A DNA stretch of 10,520 nt from UBA5972 sp964567685 (lineage in GTDB: Bacteria; Pseudomonadota; Alphaproteobacteria; Rhodobacterales; Rhodobacteraceae), in the NCBI GenBank assembly GCA_964567685.1, contig CAZMNO010000083.1:1-10520 (forward strand), in the 5' to 3' direction. Positions within the stretch are counted from its first letter, which is position 1. The number at the start of each line of letters is the position of its first letter. Shown piece by piece: positions 1-6,455 of the stretch. The translations under genes and the position numbers were made by a program. The notes beneath the pieces were generated by a model. That model was not told the origin of the DNA. It saw only the letters and a program-made list of their open reading frames with translations, and searched no databases.

Positions 1-295
1 CTGATACACCTTAGAAAAGCTGCAGAACTGTCCGAAAAACTGGGACCACTTCATTATCTGAATTCATGTGGGCTGAGTTACGTGCCGCTTGCAAAGTGTC
101 TGTAACTCGCAAATTGAGGGGCTGCTAAACGATACCACCAACCTGAAACCGGTATTTGATATCTGGATTCCAAGAAAGTCAGAAAGTGCCTGATTAGTCT
201 GGTACTGGTGTAGACCAGCGATATTTTCAACCACCATTCGGTTATCAGGTCGGGTAAAGCGTTCCAGCCCGCAGAATTGAATAAGGGAGACGAGA
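1..295. other. Leader region without a convincing gene
   Basis: No complete gene is visible. On the + strand the frame starting at base 1 stays open for 34 codons to a TAA at 103-105, so it could be the 3' end of a gene cut by the window edge. An open run of that length is common by chance, and I do not recognise the peptide. A small perfect hairpin (CTGGT, GTAG loop, ACCAG) sits at 205-218. The promoter of the downstream protease gene should lie here, but I cannot point to a clear -35/-10 pair. The only strong signal is the ribosome-binding sequence AGGGAG at 284-289, six bases before the protease ATG. Confidence 0.5.
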
Positions 296-2155
296 ATGAG
301 TGCCTATGACAGTTCCAAGCGAACCCAATTAGAAGTAAATGACATAGTCAATTTCCAACAGGAAGATATAATTCGGCTTGCACCCGATCACGCCAGTTCA
401 CCGACACAGGCGGTTGTGAATGACGGTAACAATCTGACCTCACTCCCGGAGATTTCCGATAATAGTGTATCCGGAATGGATTTGGTGTCATTGCCTGAAC
501 CCGTACAGAATTCATCCGCACCCAACGGGGTTATTTCGGGCGGCATCGATGCGCCGGCAGCGCCGGTTTCACTCAATACTCTGGCCACTTATCTGAACGA
601 TCAGGATGCTGCGGGTCTTGATTTCTGGGACGAGTTTGGCGTATCGCAATCCCCGTTTTTCAATCTGACCGCTTCCGGCACCAATGCCAAGAATGGTGTG
701 CTCCACTACAATGTCACCAATTTTTCCGGCGTCGACAGCGATGGGGTTTCCTCGGCGCGCGCCGATATGATCCGCCACGCGCTCAATGTTTACGAAGATA
801 TTCTCGGCATTAATTTCGTTGAGACCACTTCGACAGATACGAGTGTCGTCGATATCTTCTTTTACGACAACGTACCAGGCCGGGCATTTGCCAATTTCAC
901 CCAGGGGGGCGACGGTTCGATTGGCTATTCCTGGGTGCAGATCGCCAGCGGCTGGAATGGCGGTACGACAGCCATTGGTTCGTATTCCTTCCAGACGGCG
1001 CTGCATGAGATCGGCCATGTGCTTGGCCTTGGTCATCAGGGGCTTTACAATGCGGGGTCGGGTTCTCCGACCTATCAGGATGCATACTGGCAGAACGACA
1101 GCTGGCAGCAGACCATGATGTCCTATTGGTCACAATCCTCCAACACGGACATCACGGCAGATTATGCCCGTCTGATCGGGCCCATGGCCGTTGACTGGCT
1201 GGCGCTGGAAAACCTTTATGGGTCACAAGGCTATGGTGTGGCCAGTGGTACCACAACCGGCGACACCACCTGGGGCTTTAACGGCACCTGGTATGACTGG
1301 ACCCCAACAAGTTCCGGCCCGATTGAGGGGTACTCCAACAGTGCCTATGCCGGGTTATCGACCCTGCTCAGCACTAACGCTGTCTGCATCGTTGATGGTG
1401 GTGGTACCGATACCCTGGATCTATCGGGATTCTCCAACAATACTGTGATTGATGTCTCAAATGTCTCTGCTTCCTCCACCACAGGTTCGATTTCCAGCGT
1501 GGCCGGACTGATTGGAAACCTGACCATCGCTGTTGGCACAATCATTGAAAACGTGGTTGGGGGCGCGGGTGATGAACGCATTTTGGGAAATTCTGCTGCC
1601 AACAGGATTCTGGGTAACGCGGGTAACGACACAGTTTTTGGTTATGGAGGTGTCGATGTGCTATTTGGCGGAACGGATAATGATAGACTCGTCGGAGGTG
1701 GGGGCAATGACAAGCTGAGAGGCCAAAGTGAAAATGACGTTCTGGTTGGCGGCGGCGGCAGAGACAATATGAACGGGGGCTCCGGCGCTGATCGGTTGAT
1801 TGGTTCCAATGGCGGGGACGTCTTACGAGGCGGTGCGGATGCCGATAAGTTTATATTCAATGCCGTCAGCCACAGTACAACCGGGGCTGGCAATTTTGAC
1901 AAGATAAAGGATTTTGCGCAAGGCACTGACGTTATTAAACTTAGTAGGATCGACGCCGACGATTTCGCGTCCGGCAATCAGGCGTTTTCTTTCATTGGGA
2001 CAACAGGTTTTTCGGGGACCGCTGGCGAGTTGCGATATGAAAATCGGGGCAGTAACACACTTATACTGGGTGATGTGGATGGCGATGGCTCTGCAGATCT
2101 CAGGATCTTGCTGAACGGAACTTATACCTGTTCGGCGGCCGATTTTATTCTCTAA
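296..2155 (+). CDS. Secreted RTX metalloprotease, serralysin-like (peptidase family M10B)
   Basis: This 619-residue protein is a zinc- and calcium-dependent extracellular endopeptidase. The zinc site HEIGHVLGLGH is at residues 237-247 (His237, catalytic Glu238, His241, His247), with the Met-turn MSY at 275-277 (Met275, Tyr277). The catalytic domain spans roughly 90-350. The serralysin C-terminal domain begins near DGGGTDTLDLSGFS (about 367-380), continues through IENVVGGAGDE into RTX nonapeptides (422-514), and ends in a hydrophobic C-terminus (DFIL). There is no N-terminal signal peptide, and such proteases normally leave by a type I ABC exporter using a C-terminal signal. No exporter genes are in the window. 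The protein is longer than the roughly 480 residues typical of serralysins, mainly because of a low-complexity N-terminal extension of about 90 residues. Its His247 is followed by Gln rather than the usual Pro. The ATG has AGGGAG six bases upstream. The family call is firm; the substrate is unknown. Confidence 0.93.
   Translation: MSAYDSSKRTQLEVNDIVNFQQEDIIRLAPDHASSPTQAVVNDGNNLTSLPEISDNSVSGMDLVSLPEPVQNSSAPNGVISGGIDAPAAPVSLNTLATYLNDQDAAGLDFWDEFGVSQSPFFNLTASGTNAKNGVLHYNVTNFSGVDSDGVSSARADMIRHALNVYEDILGINFVETTSTDTSVVDIFFYDNVPGRAFANFTQGGDGSIGYSWVQIASGWNGGTTAIGSYSFQTALHEIGHVLGLGHQGLYNAGSGSPTYQDAYWQNDSWQQTMMSYWSQSSNTDITADYARLIGPMAVDWLALENLYGSQGYGVASGTTTGDTTWGFNGTWYDWTPTSSGPIEGYSNSAYAGLSTLLSTNAVCIVDGGGTDTLDLSGFSNNTVIDVSNVSASSTTGSISSVAGLIGNLTIAVGTIIENVVGGAGDERILGNSAANRILGNAGNDTVFGYGGVDVLFGGTDNDRLVGGGGNDKLRGQSENDVLVGGGGRDNMNGGSGADRLIGSNGGDVLRGGADADKFIFNAVSHSTTGAGNFDKIKDFAQGTDVIKLSRIDADDFASGNQAFSFIGTTGFSGTAGELRYENRGSNTLILGDVDGDGSADLRILLNGTYTCSAADFIL
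1559..1837 (+). repeat. RTX calcium-binding nonapeptide repeats inside the protease gene
   Basis: These bases encode residues 422-514 of the metalloprotease, a run of about ten degenerate GGxGxDxxx-type units such as GNAGNDTVF, GGTDNDRLV, GGGGNDKLR and GGGGRDNMN. In RTX proteins these bind Ca2+ and fold into a parallel beta-roll after export. Several units are degenerate (GNSAANRIL, GQSENDVLV), so calcium occupancy may be uneven. The repetition is at protein level; the DNA copies have diverged. Confidence 0.9.
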
Positions 2156-2254
2156 AAGGCAATGGGGAGACGGGTTGGTAAAGATCCGCTGAGTTTCTCA
2201 AACGATTGTCAGGCGGCACTTGTAAGTAAGGCAATCTGGCAAGCAGGAAGCAGA

Positions 2255-2273
2255 CCCCGGCCTAGCGCCGGGG
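2255..2273. terminator. GC-rich hairpin between convergent genes
   Basis: CCCCGGC and GCCGGGG form a perfect 7-bp stem around the 5-base loop CTAGC. It lies about 100 bases after the protease stop and 12 bases after the mmsA stop on the opposite strand. On the + strand a T-rich stretch (GATTTTTATT) begins 8 bases further on; on the - strand there is only a weak T-containing tail. It probably ends transcription from one or both sides, but neither side is a textbook terminator with an immediate T-run. Confidence 0.6.
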
Positions 2274-2285
2274 CCGCCGTGATTT

Positions 2286-3785
2286 TTATTCCATTGTCGG
2301 AATGGAAAAATCCGCACCCTCCTTGGTGCCCGAGGGCCAGCGTGCGGTGACGGTTTTGGTGCGGGTATAGAACTTGAACGCATCCGGTCCGTGCTGGTTC
2401 AGATCGCCAAAGGCCGATTTCTTCCAGCCGCCGAAGGTGTGATAGGCCAGCGGCACCGGGATCGGTACGTTGATGCCGACCATGCCGATATTGATGCGGT
2501 TTGCAAAGTCACGCGCGGTGTCGCCGTCGCGGGTGAAAATCGCTGTGCCGTTACCATATTCATGGTCCATCGCCAGCCCCAGCGCCTCTTCGTAAGATTG
2601 CGCGCGCACAGTCGAGAGAACCGGGCCAAAGATTTCCTGAGTGTAGATATCCATGTCTTTGCTGACGTTATCAAAGAGGCAGGCGCCGACGAAGAAACCG
2701 TCTTCGTAGCCCTGCATCTTGAAATCACGCCCATCGACGACCAGCTTGGCGCCCTGCTTAACGCCGCTGTCGACCAGACCAAGGATTTTTTCCTTGGCCG
2801 CCGAAGTCACGACCGGGCCAAAATCAACATCATCCCCGGCCGTATAGGGGCCAATTTTCAGGCTCTCAACGCGTGGCGCCAGCTTCTCGATCAGCCTGTC
2901 TGCTGTTTCGTCTCCAACCGGAACCGCTACAGATATCGCCATGCAGCGCTCACCAGCTGCGCCGTAACCAGCACCTACCAGCGCATCCACCGCCTGATCC
3001 ATATCGGCATCGGGCATGATGATCATGTGGTTCTTGGCACCGCCAAAACACTGCACGCGCTTGCCGTTATCGCAGCCGCGCGAGTAGATGTACTGTGCGA
3101 TTGGGGTAGAGCCGACAAAGCCGATTGACTGGATGGTTTGATTATCAAGAATGGCATCCACCGCCTCTTTGTCACCATTGACCACCTGCAAGACACCTTT
3201 GGGCAATCCGGCTTCTTCAAACAGTTCTGCCAGCATCAAGGGGACGGACGGGTCACGCTCGCTGGGTTTCAGGATGAATGCGTTGCCGCAGGCCAGTGCA
3301 GGGGCGAACATCCACATGGGGATCATGGCCGGGAAGTTGAACGGGGTGATACCAGCGGTCACGCCAAGGGGCTGGCGCATGGAATACATGTCGATGCCGG
3401 GTCCGGCGCTGTCGGTAAACTCGCCTTTCAGCATTTGCGGTGCGGCGATGCAGTATTCGACCACTTCCAACCCGCGCACAACATCACCCTTGGCGTCGGG
3501 GAAGGTCTTGCCGTGCTCACGGCTCAGCGCCTCGGCCAGCTTGTCCATGTCACGGTTGAGCAGATCGACGAATTTCATCAGAACCCGCGCCCGGCGCTGC
3601 GGATTCATCGCGCCCCAGGCCGGTTGGGCTGCCGCGGCAATCTCCACCGCCTGATCAAGCTCGGCCTTGCTGGCAAGCGGGGCTTTCGCCCGCACTTCGC
3701 CGGTCGCCGGGTTGAAAACATCAGCATATCGCCCGGATGTCCCTTTGACATTCGCGCCGTTGATATAATGTGTCAGTTCTTGCAT
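2286..3785 (-). CDS. mmsA: Methylmalonate-semialdehyde dehydrogenase (CoA-acylating)
   Basis: MmsA oxidises methylmalonate semialdehyde to propanoyl-CoA and malonate semialdehyde to acetyl-CoA, using NAD+ and coenzyme A, in valine, beta-alanine and inositol breakdown in the cytoplasm. With the chosen ATG the protein has 499 residues, the usual length. It shows the aldehyde dehydrogenase fold: TPFNFP with Asn150, the cofactor segment KPSE near 173-176, GFVGST near 222-227, catalytic Cys281 in GERCM, and EIFGPVLS near the C-terminus. The usual catalytic Glu of hydrolytic aldehyde dehydrogenases is replaced in the segment FGGAKNH (247-253), which fits the CoA-dependent MmsA subfamily. An in-frame GTG two codons upstream (3789-3791) is only 2 bases from the AGGAG, whereas this ATG is 8 bases away. 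The gene is divergent from a LysR regulator, which probably controls it. Confidence 0.95.
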   Translation of the reverse strand: MQELTHYINGANVKGTSGRYADVFNPATGEVRAKAPLASKAELDQAVEIAAAAQPAWGAMNPQRRARVLMKFVDLLNRDMDKLAEALSREHGKTFPDAKGDVVRGLEVVEYCIAAPQMLKGEFTDSAGPGIDMYSMRQPLGVTAGITPFNFPAMIPMWMFAPALACGNAFILKPSERDPSVPLMLAELFEEAGLPKGVLQVVNGDKEAVDAILDNQTIQSIGFVGSTPIAQYIYSRGCDNGKRVQCFGGAKNHMIIMPDADMDQAVDALVGAGYGAAGERCMAISVAVPVGDETADRLIEKLAPRVESLKIGPYTAGDDVDFGPVVTSAAKEKILGLVDSGVKQGAKLVVDGRDFKMQGYEDGFFVGACLFDNVSKDMDIYTQEIFGPVLSTVRAQSYEEALGLAMDHEYGNGTAIFTRDGDTARDFANRINIGMVGINVPIPVPLAYHTFGGWKKSAFGDLNQHGPDAFKFYTRTKTVTARWPSGTKEGADFSIPTME

Positions 3786-3793
3786 CTGCACTT

Positions 3794-3798
3794 CTCCT
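3794..3798 (-). promoter_or_regulatory. Ribosome-binding site that fixes the mmsA start
   Basis: Read on the - strand, AGGAG lies 8 bases before the ATG at 3785-3783 but only 2 bases before the in-frame GTG at 3791-3789. The spacing favours the ATG and removes two residues from the longest open frame. Confidence 0.75.
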
Positions 3799-3872
3799 GA
3801 GACGGATTGGAAATTCTTGCGCGCATCTTAGTCTTGCGTTTTTGTGATTAGGAGGGCAAATTTTTCAAAAGT

Positions 3873-3892
3873 ATTTTGCAATAATGCAAAAT
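3873..3892. promoter_or_regulatory. Perfect 20-base palindrome, probable LysR-family operator
   Basis: ATTTTGCA and TGCAAAAT are exact inverted arms of 8 bases around the spacer ATAA. The site lies in the 128-base gap between mmsA and the LysR gene, 21 bases before the regulator's ATG. A T-N11-A pattern typical of LysR-type sites can be fitted inside it. A second short A/T dyad, TTTTCAAAA, sits just beside it at 3862-3870, as expected for a paired recognition and activation site. Binding by the neighbouring regulator is an inference from position and symmetry. Confidence 0.6.
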
Positions 3893-3913
3893 GAAACGAG
3901 GCTGTGAAAAGAA

Positions 3914-4816
3914 ATGCCAGAAATAAAATGGGATGATCTGAAGGTCTTTCTGGCCGTTGCGCGCGGTGAAAGCCTGTCCAATGCCGGTCTGGTGCTGAAA
4001 CTCGATCCAGCCACGGTAGGCCGGCGCATCGCTCGCCTGGAAGAGAACCTTGGTGAGCGTTTGTTTATCAAGTCCCCGCAGGGCTATGCCTTAAGCGAGG
4101 CCGGGCACGGGCTGGTTGATCACGCAACCAAGGCCGAACAGGCTGTTGCCGCAGCTCTTGAGGACTCGCGTGGTCCGACAAACGTGCTGAGCGGCACCAT
4201 CCGCATCGGCGCGCCGGATGGATCGGCAAACTATCTATTGCCGCAGATATGCTGTGAAATATGTGATGAAAACCCCGGGTTGGAAGTGCAGATCGTCGCC
4301 CTGCCGCGGGTTTTCAACCTGTCAAAGCGTGAGGCCGATATGGCGATAACCGTCTCGCCGCCGGAAACCGGGCGGCTGACGGTGCAGAAACTCAGCGATT
4401 ATGCGCTGCATCTGGCAGCTGATGAAACCTATCTGGCCGCCCGCCCGCCGATCAGGACACGGCAGGATCTGAAACACCACCGGCTGATCGGCTATATCCC
4501 GGATATGATCTTTGACAAGGAGCTCGATTACCTTGACGAAGTCAGCGAAACCGCCCGGGCGGAACTGACATCAAACAGCTTTTCCGTACAGCTGAACTGG
4601 GCACGGGCCGGGGCCGGGGTCTGTATCATGCATGATTTCGCTCTGCCGTCGTTTCCGAACCTCAAAAAGGTCCTATCCGATCAGGTTTCCCTTAAGCGCA
4701 CATTCTATCTGATCCGCCACAGCGATGACCGCCGGGTCGAGCGCCTCAACAGGTTTGCCGAAATTCTTGTGCAGAAATACCGAAAAGAGGTTGCACGACT
4801 GGAGTCGCTGGCTTGA
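3914..4816 (+). CDS. LysR-family transcriptional regulator, probable regulator of mmsA
   Basis: This 300-residue protein has the standard LysR layout and length. A winged helix-turn-helix DNA-binding domain lies at about residues 5-67; the recognition region includes ATVGRRIARLEENLGERLF, followed by the wing with GYALSEAGH. An effector-binding periplasmic-binding-protein-like domain follows from about 93 to 297, starting at GTIRIGAPDG. LysR proteins usually bind as tetramers, repress their own gene and regulate a divergent neighbour in response to a small molecule. Here the divergent neighbour is mmsA, so a valine or propanoate-pathway intermediate is a reasonable guess for the effector, not a sequence observation. 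The ribosome-binding site is weak: GAGG lies 12 bases before the ATG and AAAAGA is closer, so translation may be low. The CBS gene follows after 52 bases. Confidence 0.92.
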   Translation: MPEIKWDDLKVFLAVARGESLSNAGLVLKLDPATVGRRIARLEENLGERLFIKSPQGYALSEAGHGLVDHATKAEQAVAAALEDSRGPTNVLSGTIRIGAPDGSANYLLPQICCEICDENPGLEVQIVALPRVFNLSKREADMAITVSPPETGRLTVQKLSDYALHLAADETYLAARPPIRTRQDLKHHRLIGYIPDMIFDKELDYLDEVSETARAELTSNSFSVQLNWARAGAGVCIMHDFALPSFPNLKKVLSDQVSLKRTFYLIRHSDDRRVERLNRFAEILVQKYRKEVARLESLA

Positions 4817-4868
4817 CAGTTTATTGCGCAGCACGCATTCTGAGAGACATAATCATAAAGGAGATATT

Positions 4869-5303
4869 ATGCTGGTCCAACAGATACTCAGCGGTAAACC
4901 CAGCCAGGCAATAGCGACAATTACGCCTGACAGCACCGTCTCAGATGCAGCGACAATCCTGTCATCAAAGCGGATCGGGGCACTGGTGGTTTCGGTTGAC
5001 GGCACCTCTGTCGACGGCATGTTTTCCGAGCGTGATGTCGTGCGTGAATTGGGCAAGCGCGGAACTGGCTGTCTGACGGATAATGTCAGTGAAATCATGA
5101 CGAAGAATATTGTCACCTGCAGCAAAAATGATTCTGCCGATCAGGTTCTTGCCCAGATGACCGATGGGCGTTTTCGCCACCTGCCGGTGATGGAAGGGGG
5201 CAAAATGATCGGTCTGATTTCCATCGGAGATGTCGTGCAGGCCAGACTGGCCGAAATGACGATGGAAAATGAAGCGCTTGAAGGCATGATCAAGGGGTAT
5301 TGA
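4869..5303 (+). CDS. Two-CBS-domain protein
   Basis: This 144-residue cytoplasmic protein consists almost entirely of a tandem CBS pair: the first at about residues 8-65 (SKRIGALVVSVDGTSVDGMFSERDVV) and the second at about 74-134 (SEIMTKNIVTC through RFRHLPVMEGGKMIGLISIGDVV). CBS pairs (Bateman modules) bind adenine nucleotides such as AMP, ATP or NADH and often sense energy state. No enzymatic or transport domain is attached, so the protein may act through a partner or as a stand-alone nucleotide sensor. The start is set by AAGGAG at 4858-4863, five bases before the ATG; the open frame extends upstream into the LysR gene but that part has no support. It may be co-transcribed with the LysR gene. 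Its specific role is unknown. Confidence 0.88.
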   Translation: MLVQQILSGKPSQAIATITPDSTVSDAATILSSKRIGALVVSVDGTSVDGMFSERDVVRELGKRGTGCLTDNVSEIMTKNIVTCSKNDSADQVLAQMTDGRFRHLPVMEGGKMIGLISIGDVVQARLAEMTMENEALEGMIKGY

Positions 5304-5315
5304 GACCATAATGCC

Positions 5316-5340
5316 ATTGTGCTTCTGAACGGTGCACAAT
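5316..5340 (+). terminator. Hairpin between the CBS gene and coaD
   Basis: ATTGTGC and GCACAAT form a perfect 7-bp stem with an 11-base loop, starting 13 bases after the CBS stop codon. The downstream sequence (ACTGTTCC) is not a T-run, so if it ends transcription it does so weakly. It could instead be an attenuating or RNA-stabilising structure, or a protein-binding dyad ahead of coaD. Confidence 0.3.
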
Positions 5341-5380
5341 ACTGTTCCTGACCACAATTCGAGCAATTCAGGACCCTTCG

Positions 5381-5872
5381 ATGCGCACAGGCCTTTACCC
5401 CGGCACGTTTGACCCGATCACCCACGGGCATATCGATATTATCCGCCGCGCCGCGACTCTGGTTGACCGGCTGGTGATCGGTGTCGCCATTAATCGCGAC
5501 AAAGGCCCGTTGTTTGACCTTGAGGAACGGGTTGCAATGATCAAAAGGGAATGTGCTGAGACGACGGAACACACCGGTGTTGAGATCATTGTGCATCCAT
5601 TTGAGAATCTGCTGATCCACTGCGCCGAAGAAGTGGGGGCCAATGTCATCATCCGCGGGCTGCGCGCCGTTTCTGACTTTGAGTATGAATTTCAGATGGT
5701 CGGGATGAACCGGGCGATGAATAATGAGGTGGAAACGGTGTTTCTGATGGCAGACGCCAACCATCAGGCCATTGCCTCGCGGCTGGTCAAGGAAATCGCC
5801 CGGCTGAATGGCGATGTCAGCAAATTCGTTCCGCCATCGGTGCGCAAAGCCTTGGCGGAAAAGTTCGCCTAG
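5381..5872 (+). CDS. coaD: Phosphopantetheine adenylyltransferase
   Basis: CoaD transfers AMP from ATP to 4'-phosphopantetheine to give dephospho-CoA and pyrophosphate, the penultimate step of coenzyme A synthesis, in the cytoplasm as a hexamer. The 163-residue length is standard. Visible motifs are the nucleotidyltransferase signature GTFDPITHGH at residues 8-17 (Thr9, His17), Lys41 in NRDKGP, the loop IRGLRAVSDFEYE beginning at 91 (Arg92, Arg95), and IASRLVKEIA at 131-140, which corresponds to the ISSS-LVKE segment of the E. coli enzyme. AGGA at 5370-5373 lies seven bases before the ATG. The next gene, a cyclophilin, follows after 74 bases in the same direction, and coaD beside a cyclophilin gene is an arrangement I recall from related alphaproteobacteria. 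Confidence 0.97.
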   Translation: MRTGLYPGTFDPITHGHIDIIRRAATLVDRLVIGVAINRDKGPLFDLEERVAMIKRECAETTEHTGVEIIVHPFENLLIHCAEEVGANVIIRGLRAVSDFEYEFQMVGMNRAMNNEVETVFLMADANHQAIASRLVKEIARLNGDVSKFVPPSVRKALAEKFA

Positions 5873-5915
5873 CGCTGATCTGTCGCTTTAACCGCGCGTG
5901 TACTTGCCTTACTGT

Positions 5916-5937
5916 CTCGTGAACCAAAAAACACGAG
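5916..5937 (+). promoter_or_regulatory. Short inverted repeat touching the cyclophilin ribosome-binding site
   Basis: CTCGTG and CACGAG form a 6-bp stem with a 10-base A-rich loop; the 3' arm shares two bases with the AGGAGG ribosome-binding site (5936-5941). If it forms in the mRNA it could slightly reduce access of ribosomes to the downstream gene. Stems this short are common by chance. Confidence 0.2.
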
Positions 5938-5946
5938 GAGGCAAAT

Positions 5947-6453
5947 ATGGCCGATATCAAAGACCCTGAAAACACCATTGTCATCGAACTGACCGGCGGC
6001 GAAGTCGCCGTTGAACTTTTGCCCGATATCGCCCCGAAACATTGCGAGCGGATGAAGGAACTAACGCGTGCTGGGGCTTATGACAATGTGGCGTTTCACC
6101 GGGTGATTGACGGCTTCATGGCCCAAACGGGCGACGTCAAGAACGGCAATATGGAAAAAGACTTCAATATTCGCATGGCAGGAACAGGCGGGTCCGATCT
6201 GGCCAATGTCCCGGCCGAGTTTTCAAAAATCCCGTTTGATCGCGGCACCTTAGGCGCGGCACGTTCGCAAAACCCGGATTCAGCAAACTCGCAGTTTTTC
6301 CTGATGTTTCAGGACGGCCATTTTCTCAATGGGCAATATACGGTATATGGCCGTGTGATCTCCGGAATGGAGCATGTCGACAATATTCAGAGAGGAGAAC
6401 CACCTATGAATCCAGATCGCATGATTTCTGTAAAAGTTGCTGCGGATACGTGA
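5947..6453 (+). CDS. ppiB: Cytoplasmic cyclophilin-type peptidylprolyl isomerase
   Basis: This enzyme catalyses cis-trans isomerisation of peptide bonds before proline and assists protein folding. At 168 residues it is a single cyclophilin domain with no signal peptide, so it should be cytoplasmic. The active-site block FHRVIDGFMAQTGDV at residues 50-64 carries the expected Arg52, Phe57 and Gln60, and SANSQFFLMF (112-121) supplies the hydrophobic pocket. The tryptophan that gives eukaryotic cyclophilin A high cyclosporin affinity is replaced in HFLNGQYTVYGRV, as in many bacterial forms. A strong AGGAGG lies five bases before the ATG. The gene directly abuts a second cyclophilin gene, and the two are almost certainly translated from one mRNA. 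Confidence 0.95.
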   Translation: MADIKDPENTIVIELTGGEVAVELLPDIAPKHCERMKELTRAGAYDNVAFHRVIDGFMAQTGDVKNGNMEKDFNIRMAGTGGSDLANVPAEFSKIPFDRGTLGAARSQNPDSANSQFFLMFQDGHFLNGQYTVYGRVISGMEHVDNIQRGEPPMNPDRMISVKVAADT

Positions 6454-6455
6454 AG

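Noticed and set aside
569..1036. 155-codon antisense frame inside the protease gene
   Set aside because: It overlaps the zinc-binding coding region of a certain gene and has no domain or start signal of its own.
1559..1837. Repeated GGCGG/GGGG-rich units read as a possible DNA repeat array or CRISPR
   Set aside because: The units are 27 bases long, contiguous without spacers, diverged in DNA and encode RTX nonapeptides.
2162..2350. Short open frame after the protease gene
   Set aside because: It runs through the intergenic hairpin and into the 3' end of mmsA, and its peptide looks like no known protein.
2391..3800. Two long open frames (2391-3128 and 3138-3800, + strand) antisense to mmsA
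   Set aside because: They mirror the codon pattern of a firmly identified mmsA gene on the other strand, have no recognisable domain or ribosome-binding site, and are rich in His, Arg and Ala as expected for antisense frames in GC-rich DNA.
4725..4868. Upstream extension of the CBS-protein frame into the LysR gene
   Set aside because: The 48 extra residues are out-of-frame reading of the LysR 3' end, and a strong AAGGAG precedes the internal ATG.
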